DNA from: Epichloe hybrida
Lineage: Eukaryota; Ascomycota; Sordariomycetes; Hypocreales; Clavicipitaceae
Length of the DNA stretch: 64,000 nt
Direction of reading: 5' to 3'
Assembly: GCA_019022495.1 (NCBI GenBank)
Contig: JAFEKR010000024.1
Coordinates: forward strand, 248,001 to 312,000
In this document: positions 35,318 to 47,169 of the stretch, piece after piece
Layout of the letters: every line of letters begins with the position of its first letter
How positions within the stretch are numbered: the stretch's first letter is position 1
Made by a program: the position numbers and the translations under genes
The notes under the pieces: model-generated
Told to the model about the DNA's origin: nothing
The model's input: the letters and a program-made list of their open reading frames with translations, nothing else
Databases searched by the model: none

Positions 35318-35712
35318 ATTAGAATAAGCATAATATTAATAAGGCTACGTGCCTTTGATTAGCTAGGCGCGTTATATCGCGGACCTACATGTCTAGCCTA
35401 ACCGCGCCGCGGTTAGCATTAGTATATGTAGCCTCTTTACTAATAACCTTAATTAAGGCCCCTTTTCCTATAATAAATAGCGTACTCTCTTTGCTTCTAT
35501 TTAATCCCTCTTTTGCTTGCTTTAATCGACTAGAATATATGATAATTACGTATACTTTAGTCTATCCAAGAAAACCCTACGCGTAGGTTACTAGTATCCT
35601 GTAGATCCCACAATTATCTGTAATTATTTAATCTCACTTATTTCTTAATTCTTTTTAATTATCTTATTAATATTATATGTTAATAGTTATGTTAAAAAGA
35701 GAGAGTTTCTAG
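35318..35712 (+). repeat. Extra LTR and duplicated 3' tail of element Z
   Basis: A third full LTR of this family (35318-35612, 295 bp) is followed by a 100-bp copy (35613-35712) of the polypurine-side tail that also precedes 35318. Together they form a tandem duplication of about 395 bp of the tail plus LTR unit, just before the true 3' LTR. Confidence 0.75.
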
Positions 35713-36008
35713 TATTAAAATAAGCATAATATTAACAAGACTACGCGCCTCTAATTAGTTAGGCGCGTTGCATTGCGAACCTACATATCTAGCCTAACCG
35801 CGCCGCGGTTAGCATTAGCATATATAGCCTCTTCGCTAATAACCCTAATTAAGGCTCCTTTTCCTATAATAAATAGCATACTCTCTTTGCTTTTATTTAA
35901 TCCCTCTTTTACTTACTTTAATAAACTAGAATATATAATAATTACATATACTTTAGTTTACCCCGAAAAACCCTACGCGTAGGTCACTGGTATCCTGTAG
36001 ATCCCACA
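35713..36008 (+). repeat. 3' LTR of element Z
   Basis: 296 bp ending TGTAGATCCCACA, followed by the target duplicate AATAG (36009-36013). Confidence 0.88.
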
Positions 36009-36013
36009 AATAG

Positions 36014-36097
36014 ACTAGAATATATAATAATTATATATACTTTAGTTTACCTTAAAAAACCCTATATATAAGTTAATAATATTCTATAAATTCTATA
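36014..36097 (+). repeat. 5' LTR of element Y, right piece
   Basis: 84 bases that complete the LTR begun at 11027-11238 (212 + 84 = 296). Confidence 0.85.
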
Positions 36098-37426
36098 CTA
36101 ATTAGTAATTATCTTTATAAATACTATAGATTAGTAAGGTTTTATAAAAGGGGTATTAGTATTATAAACTTACCTTATAAAAAAAAAGATTACTTTAAAT
36201 ACTAATATACTAAGGAAGAAGTATATTCTAGCTTTTCTTTTACCTTAAGTAACTATATTTAGCTTTATACTAAATCTAAGCTTATTAACTTAATTAAGGC
36301 CTAGTTAGTAACTAACCTAACTTATCTTTATTTATTTAATTAGTATATTTATTATATAAATAAACCCTTAGAAGTATATTTATTAAATAATTAAGGCCTA
36401 GTTAGTAACTAACTTAACTTATCTTTAGTTATTTAATTAAACTTACTAAGAGGTAAAGATAATAGCTTTACTTATAATTCTTTAAACCTTTATAATTTCT
36501 TTATTTCCTTTACTTTCTTATTTATTACTAATATTATAGTAAAATATTAAGATTAACTAAAGGGATTTAAAACTTAAAATATTCTCTTTAATTATAAATA
36601 TATCTCCCCCCCTAAAGATATTATAAGAGAAGTTAATTTATAAGTTATATTTTACTTTCTTAACTATATCTTCTTTAATTTATACTAGTATATTATATAA
36701 TAAGTACTAGAGAATAAGAAATTTATTTAATCTTAAAGTAAATACTATCTTTAAGGAACTTATAGCTTAGATTATTATTAAGAAAGTAACTTATAAATAT
36801 AAAAACCTATACTTATAAACCTTATTTACTATCTTTAATAATAACTTTCAAGAATAAAAATAAGAGATATTTTAAGTAGTAAATCCTAAAGCTATAAAAA
36901 ATCTTTAAGACTTTCTTTTCTTTAGTAATGTTTATATAAACTTATAAAGTTATTATAAAATAATAGTTTTACTTAAAGATATTTTTAACTATAATAAATT
37001 CTATAATTAGAAAGAAAAAGAAATATAAGAAGTTACTAGAAAGTATTCTCTTTTTAAGAGGTAAATAGTAAAGAAAGACTTCTATAAAGACTTTTTTCCT
37101 ATTAGTATTCTTTTTGTTAAAGATTAACTAAAGTAACTAATTACTTTATAATATTCTTAATTCTCTTAACTACTATAATTACTTCTATTTTATTTCTAAA
37201 TTTTATTATATTAATCCCTAAGTATACTAAGTATAAGGTAAAGGTATAATAATAAAGGTAATTCTTTTATTATAAGCTTTTAACTATAAGCCTAAACCCC
37301 TCTTACTTCCTTTCCTATAATAAGGTATTATAATCTCTCTTTATAGTCTAAAACTATAGTATCTCTTTTATAAGATTTAATTATTTCTATTCCCCCTTAA
37401 AAATAAGCTAATCTTTATTAAAGTAA
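36098..37426 (+). pseudogene. Element Y leader and gag start, RIP-degraded
   Basis: Homologous to 11535-13490 of element Z but without the TRIM, and more strongly mutated. It is broken at 37426 by the second gypsy copy (AGTAA at 37422-37426 probably its target duplicate). No readable protein. Confidence 0.7.
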
Positions 37427-37694
37427 TGTTAGGAGCACGGAGGCTAGGGAGCTATAGATAGGATAGTTATATAATAAAGCCCTTAGATAAGCCTTAGGTT
37501 ATATAAATAACTAAGTAGCTACTAAATAACTATATATATATAGTAAGGTATTTAGATAAGAATTACTTATAAGAGATATAGGAGGTTAAAGTTTAGGACT
37601 TTTATATACTTACCCTTAAGTAATAACTCCTTAGTTATAACTAAAAACCTTAGCTTTTACTTTATTTATATTTTTTTTTACTATAGTTATAATA
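37427..37694 (+). repeat. 5' LTR of the second gypsy copy
   Basis: 268 bp, TGTTAGGAGCACGGAGG to ATAGTTATAATA. The end is the RIP-altered form of CACAGTCGTGACA seen at 27395-27407. Confidence 0.85.
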
Positions 37695-38258
37695 AGTTAA
37701 ACTTTCAAACCATTTGAGGAAAATAAACTATTAGCTAGATTTAAATATAAAGAAGCTATAAATTATTTACCTAAAATATACTTATATTACTTAGTAAGAA
37801 AGCCTTAACTTTATAATACCTAAGTAATAACTAAAATACCCTAACTATAAAATATAAAAAAGTATAGTAAATATTACTTAACTAATATAATAATACTAAA
37901 TCTAGTAATAATAATAATCTAGATAAGCTATAAAGATAATATAAGGTTATATAAGCTAAGCTATAAAATACTTATATAAAAAAGAAAATCTTAGATATAA
38001 AAGTATAGCTTAAGAAAATAAAAGTAAACTTATAATTAGCTAGATTAAGAAAAGAATTTATAATTACTTTTTAAATAAATATATAAAGAATTCCCTTATT
38101 CCTAGATTTCTTACTTAATATTAAGTTTATAGTAAATATATACTTATAAAGCTTTATTAAAATATAGTATAAAGTATTTATATATAAAGGTAATACTTAT
38201 AAGAATTTATAAGTATACTTAGTAAATTTAAATATACTATTTTAGCTAAACTTAAGAA

Positions 38259-38515
38259 TGTTAATTCCTTCGGATCTTCATCGGTTAAATCGTGGCCAAA
38301 GACCGGACCAATTGTGGGTCCGGCGTAATGCACGTGATATGATTAGCTGTATTAATTTGCCACCCCCTCTTTTGCCCTACATACGGATTTCGCTTACTCT
38401 TCTAGCATCTAGACTTTCCCTCTCTTCTCTCTCTTTCCTAGCTAACTAACTAACTATTATTAACTTTAATTTATATAGGATTTATTACCTACGTAGGACC
38501 TTAGTATAACTAACA
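38259..38515 (+). repeat. 5' LTR of copia D
   Basis: 257 bp, TGTTAATTCCTTCGG to ATAACTAACA. The first 150 bases are barely mutated and include an inverted repeat CCGGACC/GGTCCGG (38303-38325 region). Confidence 0.9.
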
Positions 38516-39236
38516 CTAATTAGTAGTTAACTTTATAACTATAGATAAGCTAAGTATTATAAGAAGAGATATTTCTATAGACGCTACTGCCACTACCCCT
38601 TATTATGCTATAATAGTTATTACGGTAGAGAGGCATAACTATATAAGTGTGCTAAAGGAAGAGACTAGAATCCTAGTTATAGGCTTATTAGGCTTCTAAG
38701 GAATTAATCTATTAACCCTTAGGCTTAGGGATATAACTTTATTATATCTATCCGGGATATTATTATTAATTATTAATTTTATTATCTATTATAAGAAAAC
38801 TAACTAAATAACTGAATCTATTGCCGCAAGGCATTTATTTCAAACCTAACGTTAAATAACCTTAGCTAAGCTAGCTAATACATCTATAACTTCTCTATAA
38901 ATATTCCCTTTATCTAATAAACCTTTAATCTATTTGTATAAGCATTTATAGCTTGTTTTTTACCCCCTTTACTCTTAGTGCTATTTGCCCTATGCTTATT
39001 AGTAAGAGAGAGAGATTACCTCCTTCCCTCCTTCTTATAAAAAATAGGAAGTAGTAATTCCTATTATTCCCTTATTACTTTTCCTATTATTTTCTAGTTA
39101 CTTTTAGAACTTATATTACTTTCTTTATCTTTATTAATTTATTCTTATTACTACTTTTGCTACTTCTACTGCTTTTTCTTCTGTTTTTCCTGTTCTTATA
39201 ATCTTCTAATTTTATTAGAGTAATAATACTCCTAAA

Positions 39237-40377
39237 ATGCAAAAGAAGAACCTTGTAATAGTAACGGGCAAACATAGGAGCTTAATTAGTAGTAAAAATA
39301 ATAAATTAGTAATATTCCTTTTATAGTTAAAGATAGTAGAGAAATCTAGACCTTCTATAAGAGTAAAGGCTACTAGTAACAGTAAGGCTTTAACTATTAC
39401 CCCTAAAAGACCCTAAGAGCATAAGTTACCCTTATGCCTTTAATAGCTTACTTATAACTTCTTATATAACTAGAAAGAATCTATTAAGCTAGATCCAGAG
39501 ACTACTACGTAGCTTAAGCTTAATAACTAGATTACAAGATTTATTAACCTTAGTAAGCATTAAGGATAGAGAGATAATAACCTATAGGAATTATTCTAAG
39601 AAGACTTTAAAGGCTAGTCTAAAGACACCTTTAAAAAGGTATCTAAGGATATTATCAGAGAATTACGTAATTCTTTACGAGATTATAGTGTCCTTGTTAG
39701 GCAAGGCCTAGGATATTTAATCCTAGTATTGCTTAAGGAAGTGCTTTATTAAACCTTAATACCCCTTTAGTTATAGGAAAGATTATAAGAAAGACTATAA
39801 TCTTCTAAACCCCTAGAACCTTAACATTAATAGCCCTAATAACCTACCCTAGAAATTAACCTTCCCTAACCCTAGAGATTACTTAAACCCTTATAAAAAC
39901 CCCTATAATAATCCCTATTATATTAATAGCTCTATCCGGATAATTATTATTAAGAACAACTAGTGGACTATTATTCATAATAAATTATGCCTTTATAGTA
40001 ATTCCCCTCTAAAGATTAAATTACAAAGAAAATCTTAGAGCTTATGAAGATATATAAGGATAGCGACCGCTATAGTGGAAAGCTATATAACTTCTTAATG
40101 CCAAAGATTACGCTCTTTAAAAATAAGTGTAATAGAATTAACCTTCCTTAAACGCATTATTAAAAGGCTTTCCTTATTATATTAATAAGTAATACTAAGT
40201 AATACTACCTTAATTACCTCTTTAGGAATAACTATTCCTATAAAGAGATAATCGCCTATATTTATTAATACTTTAAGACAGAAAGTAACTAGTAATTCTA
40301 TTGCTACTAATAGAGTAGTATAACGTTAAAGAACATAATTAAGAAAAACCCTAATAAAAGCAAGCTTAATTACCTTA
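39237..40377 (+). pseudogene. Copia D gag, first part
   Basis: Begins ATGCAAAAGAAGAACCTTG (MQKKNLVIVTGKHRS) and is broken by the LINE inside KKNPNKSKLNYL. The frame resumes after 47169. Stop codons from RIP are frequent. Confidence 0.7.
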
Positions 40378-40954
40378 TATATATTTATATATTATTTACG
40401 CTAGTTAGCTCTATAGATAGCTATTACTAGTACTCCTACTACTAAGTTAAAAGGGAAAACCCTATACTAGGAAGAAAAACCCCCTTATATCTATGTATAA
40501 GCTAGCGCCAGCCCTATGACAGGTCTATGCCACTTAGTGTGTTTCCTGTTATAGGTGTTTATTACTAGCTTACGCTAGCCTTATCCTATTAAAAAGAAAA
40601 AAGAAAGGAAAAATATATAAAATAAGCCCCTTCTAGTCCTATTCTAGTGTAATAACATATCTATCCTAAGTCTCTCTGCTTTAGGCTAGGGTAAAGTAAA
40701 TCCGGATTTATAGCGTTAATTTACTTTTTATTTACTTTTACGCTAACTCTTTTATAGACTTACTTTTTAGCTATCTCTAGCCTACCTCTGCCTTATATAT
40801 TTAGTAAAGTCTAAGTACCTAGTTTTATTTAATTAGTATAGGGGGAGGGTAGTTATAGCCCTAGACTAGTATGGTCCTAGGATAAGATTGCTTATGTGTT
40901 ATTAGATTCGTTAATTACGTTATGCTTTGTTTTTAAGTAAGTTATTTAAATTAT

Positions 40955-40968
40955 CCCCCCCCCCCCCC
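40955..40968. repeat. C14 homopolymer
   Basis: A run of 14 C, followed at 40993-41000 by a C8 run, in the 3' part of the LINE. It escaped RIP, which acts mainly on CpA. Confidence 0.75.
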
Positions 40969-43900
40969 TCTGTAGGTATAAAAGAGAGCTTTCCCCCCCC
41001 TAGGGTCCTAGTCTCTTTCTTCTCTTTATATTAAACTTCCTATGGGTTCTTCTTTTCTTTCTAGCTATTTAAGGCTATCCTAGGCTAGGGTTAGGTTATT
41101 TACTAATGTTTACTATAGATTTAGAATAAATCTAGCATAATAGCACTAGAAGCTATAAGTACTCTAGTGTTACTACTTATCTAACTCTAATTTACCTAGG
41201 AATCCTATAAGTATAAGGACTTCCTAAGGAAGTCTATAACTAAGAAGTAATACATGTAAGTAATGGAAAAGGGTCTGTCTATAAGTTATATTTACCTCTA
41301 TTCTAGGCCTAGTCTGCTGCTAATTTACCTTAGCTTAGTGTACTAAGAGAAGTCTAATGCGTATTCTATAAGTCTCATTTAATTTAGGACCTTAGGTATT
41401 AGTGCTATCTTATTATTAGTAAGTTAACCTTGCTCTAGCTTAGTAATAGGGCTAACTTGCTAGATAAGGGTGGCTACTAATGTGTGTTTTAACTATTAGG
41501 TTTAGAACTATTAATACTACTAGGTAATAATTACCTCTATTCTAGCTTAGTTCTATGTCTAATCCGCTATATAGCTAAATATATCTAGTAACCAAAATAA
41601 GCACTAGTAGTTAGTTAAGACCTAGGCTTCTATAGCTAATAGGGGTAAGGTAAGTCTACTCTAGCCTAGTAGCAAGTCTATTCTAGCTTTAATATCCTCC
41701 TTAATAAACTCTAGAAGGCTTCTAGGACTAGGTTAAGAAGCTTTATACTAGTAACTAGGCAAAGAAGAAATAAAGCGCCTTAGTAGCAGGCCTAGACTAG
41801 GCTAGTTTCTCTAAGGAATAGTATACTAAGCTTATCTTTTAGCTTATATGCCTTAACACACGCGTGGCGGAGATAAACTATCTCTTACTTACTATTATCC
41901 CTATAAAGAGTTATAACTAGGTGGCTATAGGTATAACCCCCCTCCTAGAGGAGGAATAAGGTAGTGGCTTAATTTTAGTTTAAAGTAGGGGTAGTAGTAG
42001 GCTAGTAGGACTTATAATACCTAGAGTTTATAGTTAAAATTAATCTAATAATAGTTCTAGACCTAAATATTCTCTATTATAATTATAAATTATAAAATTA
42101 GTCCCTCCCCTAGCTTACCTCTATGCTTACACTATTTGTTCTATCCCCTATACTAGATTTATAATTAGGAGGTTTTCTATCTATTAATAAAGTTAGCCTA
42201 GGTCTAGAGGTATTCTAAGCTATCTTATAGCTAGCTCCTGTGCTAATAAGTAATATTAGAGTTATCTTATACTAAGGAACTATTTAGCTAAATATTTTAC
42301 TTTTTAAGGTTTATTTAGGGCTAGCCTTGCCTCCTATGCGTTAGCAGGCTATCACTGCTAAGGTTACCTGTGATTATATTTACTATAATTAACTAGTATG
42401 TGGTATTAGTCTTTTATAGCTTAACCATAGCTATATAGGGGCGAAACCACCCTAGGAACCTTTCTTTAGAATAGAAACTTATTTAGGCCTATCTTTCCTA
42501 TGCGTAGTTAGATAATTATTAAAGAGATATGCTTATCTATATTAGTGTAGAATTCCTAGATTTCCTTTAGGTTATAAGAGGGTAGTTAGTCTTTAGTTAG
42601 TTCTCTAATGCGTTTACTCTAGGCTAGCCTTTCCTTATTATGCTAGTTCTCCTAACATTTCTTCTATTCCTTATCTATATCCGTGTCTAGCTTATTATTA
42701 ATAGGTAGGGGTCTTCTTCTATAGTGTAGTACTATTATAACTAAGTTAGCTACAGCTTAGATTATCCTTGCTATCCTACTATTAATAATTCTATCTTTAA
42801 ACCTTTGCTTTATCTTATTTAAGTAGAGGTTAAGGGGGGGATATAGGTCTTAACCTTTAGTTATATAATAAGTATAGCCTTAAACGCCCCTATAATAATC
42901 TAGAGGCAAGCTAATTAATTTACTATAAAGCTTTTTACTACTTCTCTTAGCTTTTCTCCTTTCTTAGTAAGGGTATAGTAAGCGCTTACTCTATAGGCAA
43001 GGATAGGCTAGACTACCTATGTATATAGAAGTCTAGTATCTCTAAAGCTATATCCCTAGGCTAATACTACTAGCTTAGAGAGTATAAGCTACTACTAGGC
43101 TAACTTACCCTTAAGGATATTTCTATAGGCACTTTAGTTAAGTTTTCTATTAACCTACACTCCTAGGAATTTATATAATTCTATAAGTACTATCTCCTTT
43201 GCTTTAAGTTAGACTCTAGCCTAGGGAAGTCTATAGGACTTACTAAAGTATATAAGTTTAGTTTTAGCTAGGTTAAACTTAACTCTTACTTACTTTACCT
43301 ATTCCTTATAAATCTTCTATATAGCTTCTAGTCTTCTCTAGGTCTATACTATTTTCTTACTAAAAGCTACTATGTTTATATTATTTACAAATCCTATAGC
43401 TACTATGCCTAGAATAGCCTAGAGGTAAATATAAAGCTTTACTAAGTAAAGTAGGAAGAGAATTAGGGAGAGGGGTAAACCCTATAGGGTACTAGCCTTA
43501 ATTATAAATAGTCTAGAGAGTCCTCTATTAAAGCTAAGCTAGCTTATTCTATCTATAAGGAAGCTTTATATTACTACTATTAGCTATTATAGGACTCCTA
43601 TCTTTATAAGTAAGTATATTAGGTATAAGTAGCTAACTCTATTAAACACTAAAGATATATCTATTTACGCTAGCAAGGTAATACTACCCCTACCCTAGGC
43701 CTCCCTAACGTATTTAATAAGGACTCTTATTATAGTTTCTATTAATCTATTTATCCTATTACCTATCTAGAGCTTAGGGAGTAGCCCCTTTACCTTAGCA
43801 AAGGCCATAAGTTACTTTACTATTACTACTTCTATAATCTTTCCTACTATATTAAGTAGTAAGATTAGTCTTTATATATTAGCTTTTCTTATTTCCTTAG

Positions 43901-44561
43901 TGGTTTTACTAGGTTTCCTAATTACTACTACCCTTATGGTTTAGAAGCGGGCTAGGAAGTATCCTATTTCTAGGACTACATTTAGGAGCCTAGCTATAGT
44001 ATCTTTAGCTAGGTTATTATAGGCTTTAATAAGGCCTACTAGGAGTTTATTATCCTCTAGTGCCTTCTAACTAGCTATATTTACTGGAATATTATTAATC
44101 TCCTCTTACCTAAATTATTCTTTATCTAGTAATAATATGTTTTCTAGCTCTAGGAAGGAGAGGTCTAGTATATATAAGAGGTCTGCTATTAGCTTAGGGA
44201 AGAATCTTTATGCTAGTACACTAGCCTTATTATTATATATAGTAGCTAGGTTAAGGTTATTTTCACTTCTTTCTAGCTTAGGGAGTCTAGGGAGCTCTAG
44301 GGGGGCCTAGCTTTAAAGCTAGGCCTATCTCTTAAGCCTCTAGACCCCTCTATCCTTTTCCTATATATTAGCCTTTTATAATATATCCCTCTATATATTT
44401 CTTTTCTCTTCCCTTATAACGCATTCTTAGTCCTTATTTACCTTAGTATAGGCTTACTAGTTTATATTAGTCCTCCGGCATCTTTATTATCTCTTAGCTT
44501 ACCTTACTTTACTAACTAACTCTTAGGCTTTCCTTAATTACTACACCTCTAGGCTAGGGAG

Positions 44562-46628
44562 CAGAGCATCACATTACATTACATTACATTGTGTAATGTT
44601 TGTAATGTAATGTAATTATTACACATTACATTACATTACATTACACCCCCCTTTCACACATTACATTACATTACATGTAATTATTTGTAATTAAATGTAA
44701 TTATTTTTTATTTTTTAATATTTAGGTAAAGTAATTAGAAATTAATAGTAAGAAATAACTTAAATAATTAGAAAAGTATATATTAGGTTTCTTAAAATAT
44801 AGATTAAGGTTAAATTACTATACTAATCTTAATTATAACCTATAAAACTAATAAAACTTACTTTTTAAGCTTATTTCTTAGAAAAATATTAAAAACTTAC
44901 TTTTAAGTATACTTATTTTAATAGAAAATCATATATATTTAAGTAAATAAGCTATAAAGAAGTAAGTACTATAATTCATAAGGCTTACTTTAAACCTACT
45001 TTTAAGTATACTTTCTTTTTAATAAAAAATCATATATATCTAAGCAAATAAGCTATAAAGAAGTTAATATTATTATTAGTAAGACCCACTTTAGACCTAT
45101 TTTTATATACACCTTCTTTTTCAAGAGAAAATCATAAATATCTTAGCAAATAAGCTATTAAGAAGTTAATACTATAATTAGTAGGACCCACTTTAGACCC
45201 ACTTTTAAGTATACTATCTTTTTAAGAGAAAATCATAAATATCTTAGCAAATAAGCTATTAAGAAGTTAATACTATAATTAGTTAGACCCACTTTAGACC
45301 CACTTTTAAGTATACTATCTTTTTAAGAGAAAATTATAAATATCTTAGCAAATAAGCTATTAAGAAGTTAATACTATAATTAGTAAGACCCACCTTAGAT
45401 CCACTTTTAAGTATACTTTCTTTTTAATAAAAAATCATATATATCTAAGTAAATAAGCTATAAAGAAGTTAATACTATTATTAGTAAGACCCACTTTAGA
45501 CCCACTTTTAAGTATACTATCTTTTTAAGAGAAAATTATAAATATCTTAGTAAATAAGCTATTAAGAAGTTTATACTATAATTAGTAAGACCCACTTTAA
45601 ATCCACTTTTAAGTATACTATCTTTTTAATAGAAAATTATATATATCTAAGTAAATAAGCTATAAAGAAGTTAATACTCTTATTAGTAAAACCCACTTTA
45701 GACCCACTTTTATATATACTTTCTTTTTAAAAAAAAATTATAAATATCTAAGCAAATAAGCTATAAATAAGTTATACTATTTAGTAATACTTACTTTTAA
45801 AGTTACTTTAGAAAATACCTCTTTTTTAAAAGAAAACTATATATAACTAGGTAAATAAGCTATAAAAAAGTTAATTATATTATAAATAAACCTTATTTTT
45901 ATACTTAATTTTTATTTATACCTTAAATACACTATATTATTATTTTATAGCTTTAAATTCTTATAAACGTAAATAACTTACTAGCTTTTTAATTACCTTT
46001 ACTAAAAAAAAAGAAACTTTTATTTTTTAAAAGTATAATATTTATTTATTAATTCTGAATAAATAGATTTTATATTTTATTTTAAATTAATTAACTTTAA
46101 ATAATATAGGCTTCTTAAAGATCCTTATATTAGTCCTTAATATATTTATTTAGACTTATAATATATTATTTTATATTAAATTTAAAAGTATATATAGGGT
46201 ATTATTTAGTAAAATAACCACTTAGGTTAAATAATATAATATTAAATCTTAGAAATTAGATTTATTAGTATTTTAAAATCTTATAATATAAAAAGAAATT
46301 CAAGGATTTCTATTATTCTCTTGAACCTATATAATATACCCTATACCCTAATATATAACTAATAATCTAAAACGAAGGAAACTTAAATAATTTATAGTAA
46401 ATAAACTAAAATAGTAATTAAATTAATGCTAATATTAACTTAATAAAGAAAAATCTATATAATATTATAAGATCTTAATATACCCCACTTTTATTTTCCC
46501 CTAACATTACATTTGTAATGTTTGTAATGTAATGTAATGTAATATGTAATAATTACACATTACATTACATTACACATTACATCCAAACCCCAAATATTAC
46601 ATTACATTACATTACATTACATGCTCTG
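44562..46628. mobile_element. Non-autonomous hAT-type element, 2,067 bp, TSD CTAGGGAG
   Basis: Ends are CAGAGCAT and ATGCTCTG, the CAGAG-type terminal inverted repeats of hAT transposons, flanked by the 8-bp duplicate CTAGGGAG at 44554-44561 and 46629-46636. Both subterminal zones are arrays of ACATT/AATGT in both directions (44569-44700 and 46500-46620), plausible transposase-binding repeats. There is no transposase frame. The centre is a 101-bp tandem repeat. It is the youngest layer inside LINE inside copia D. Confidence 0.87.
44880..45890. repeat. 101-bp tandem repeat, about 10 units, inside the hAT element
   Basis: The phrase AAGTATACT..CTTTTTAA followed by AAATAAGCTAT and ACCCACTTTAGACCC returns at a spacing of 101 bases (e.g. 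45207, 45308, 45409). Central units are nearly identical; outer ones are more divergent. Confidence 0.85.
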
Positions 46629-47169
46629 CTAGGGAGTCCCTAGGCCTTCTTTAGGACTACCTTATCCGTAATCTATTATAAGCTTATAATAAGCTATATT
46701 ATATAGTTATCTATTCCCTCTTTATTACATAGGTCTAGCGCGTTCTTAGGCTAGAGTCTAATTATAGCCTTTGCCTTTACGTGTAGTTAGTTTATAGCTC
46801 CCTATATATATCTAAGAACCTAGGGGATAGCTTCCTGCTATTTATTAAAGATACTAATTAGTTATAGGATATAGTTAGATCTAGGGATATCTTTAGCGCC
46901 TTTATAGTAGACTCTAATATCTAGTGTAGCCTATACTAGATTAATAGTGCTATCTTTATTATCTTTATATTATCTTATAGGCTTGCCCTAGGGTGTAACA
47001 AGTCTAAGCCTCTACTAGTCCGTGAACTCTAGTAGTTTGTCCGCTCTATTGGTTTTCCTATCTAGCTCGTCCTAGAGGGGGTGCTTTTGGTTAAAGTCGC
47101 CTACGAATACGCTTTGGTTGCGGGGCTCCTCCAGGTTGATTGTGCGAATAAGGGTGCTTAATTACCTTA

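Larger units (their letters stand above)
11239..36008 (+). mobile_element. Copia-type element Z, itself carrying several insertions (TSD AATAG)
   Basis: Both LTRs are 296 bp (11239-11534 and 35713-36008) and are flanked by AATAG at 11234-11238 and 36009-36013. Z sits inside the 5' LTR of Y, a member of the same family. Its own sequence is gag (11535 to about 14505) and the RT/RNase H end (27408-28432, 35247-35317), heavily RIP-mutated. Compared with relative element B, about 2.3 kb of integrase and RT coding sequence is missing between these parts, where gypsy sequences now stand. Insertions inside are the TRIM, the gypsy block with copia A, and copia B. Confidence 0.82.
40378..47155 (-). mobile_element. 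Tad-like LINE, 5'-truncated, 14-bp TSD
   Basis: Flanked by GCTTAATTACCTTA at 40364-40377 and 47156-47169, the long target duplicate expected of a LINE. The element reads leftward. At its right end is an APE-type endonuclease segment (VFVGDFNQKHPL near 47070-47110). Reverse transcriptase follows leftward, with the catalytic box degraded to FVNNINIVAF (FVDD in active elements) near 43370-43410. The left end is A/T-rich (AAATATATATA), a likely 3' tail. ORF1 and the start of the endonuclease are missing, typical of incomplete reverse transcription. A hAT element sits at 44562-46628. Confidence 0.85.

Noticed and set aside
37422..37426. AGTAA beside the gypsy LTR here and AGTAA after the gypsy LTR at 27408 as one shared target duplicate
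   Set aside because: The sequences beyond differ (gag of Y versus RT region of Z), so these are separate insertions; a 5-base match in TA-rich DNA is easily chance.
44569..44700. Internal telomere repeat
   Set aside because: The word is TTACA/TGTAA, not TTAGGG, and the arrays sit at the ends of an element with inverted ends and an 8-bp TSD.
44880..45890. CRISPR-like array
   Set aside because: Whole 101-bp units repeat without unique spacers, and the context is a eukaryotic transposon.
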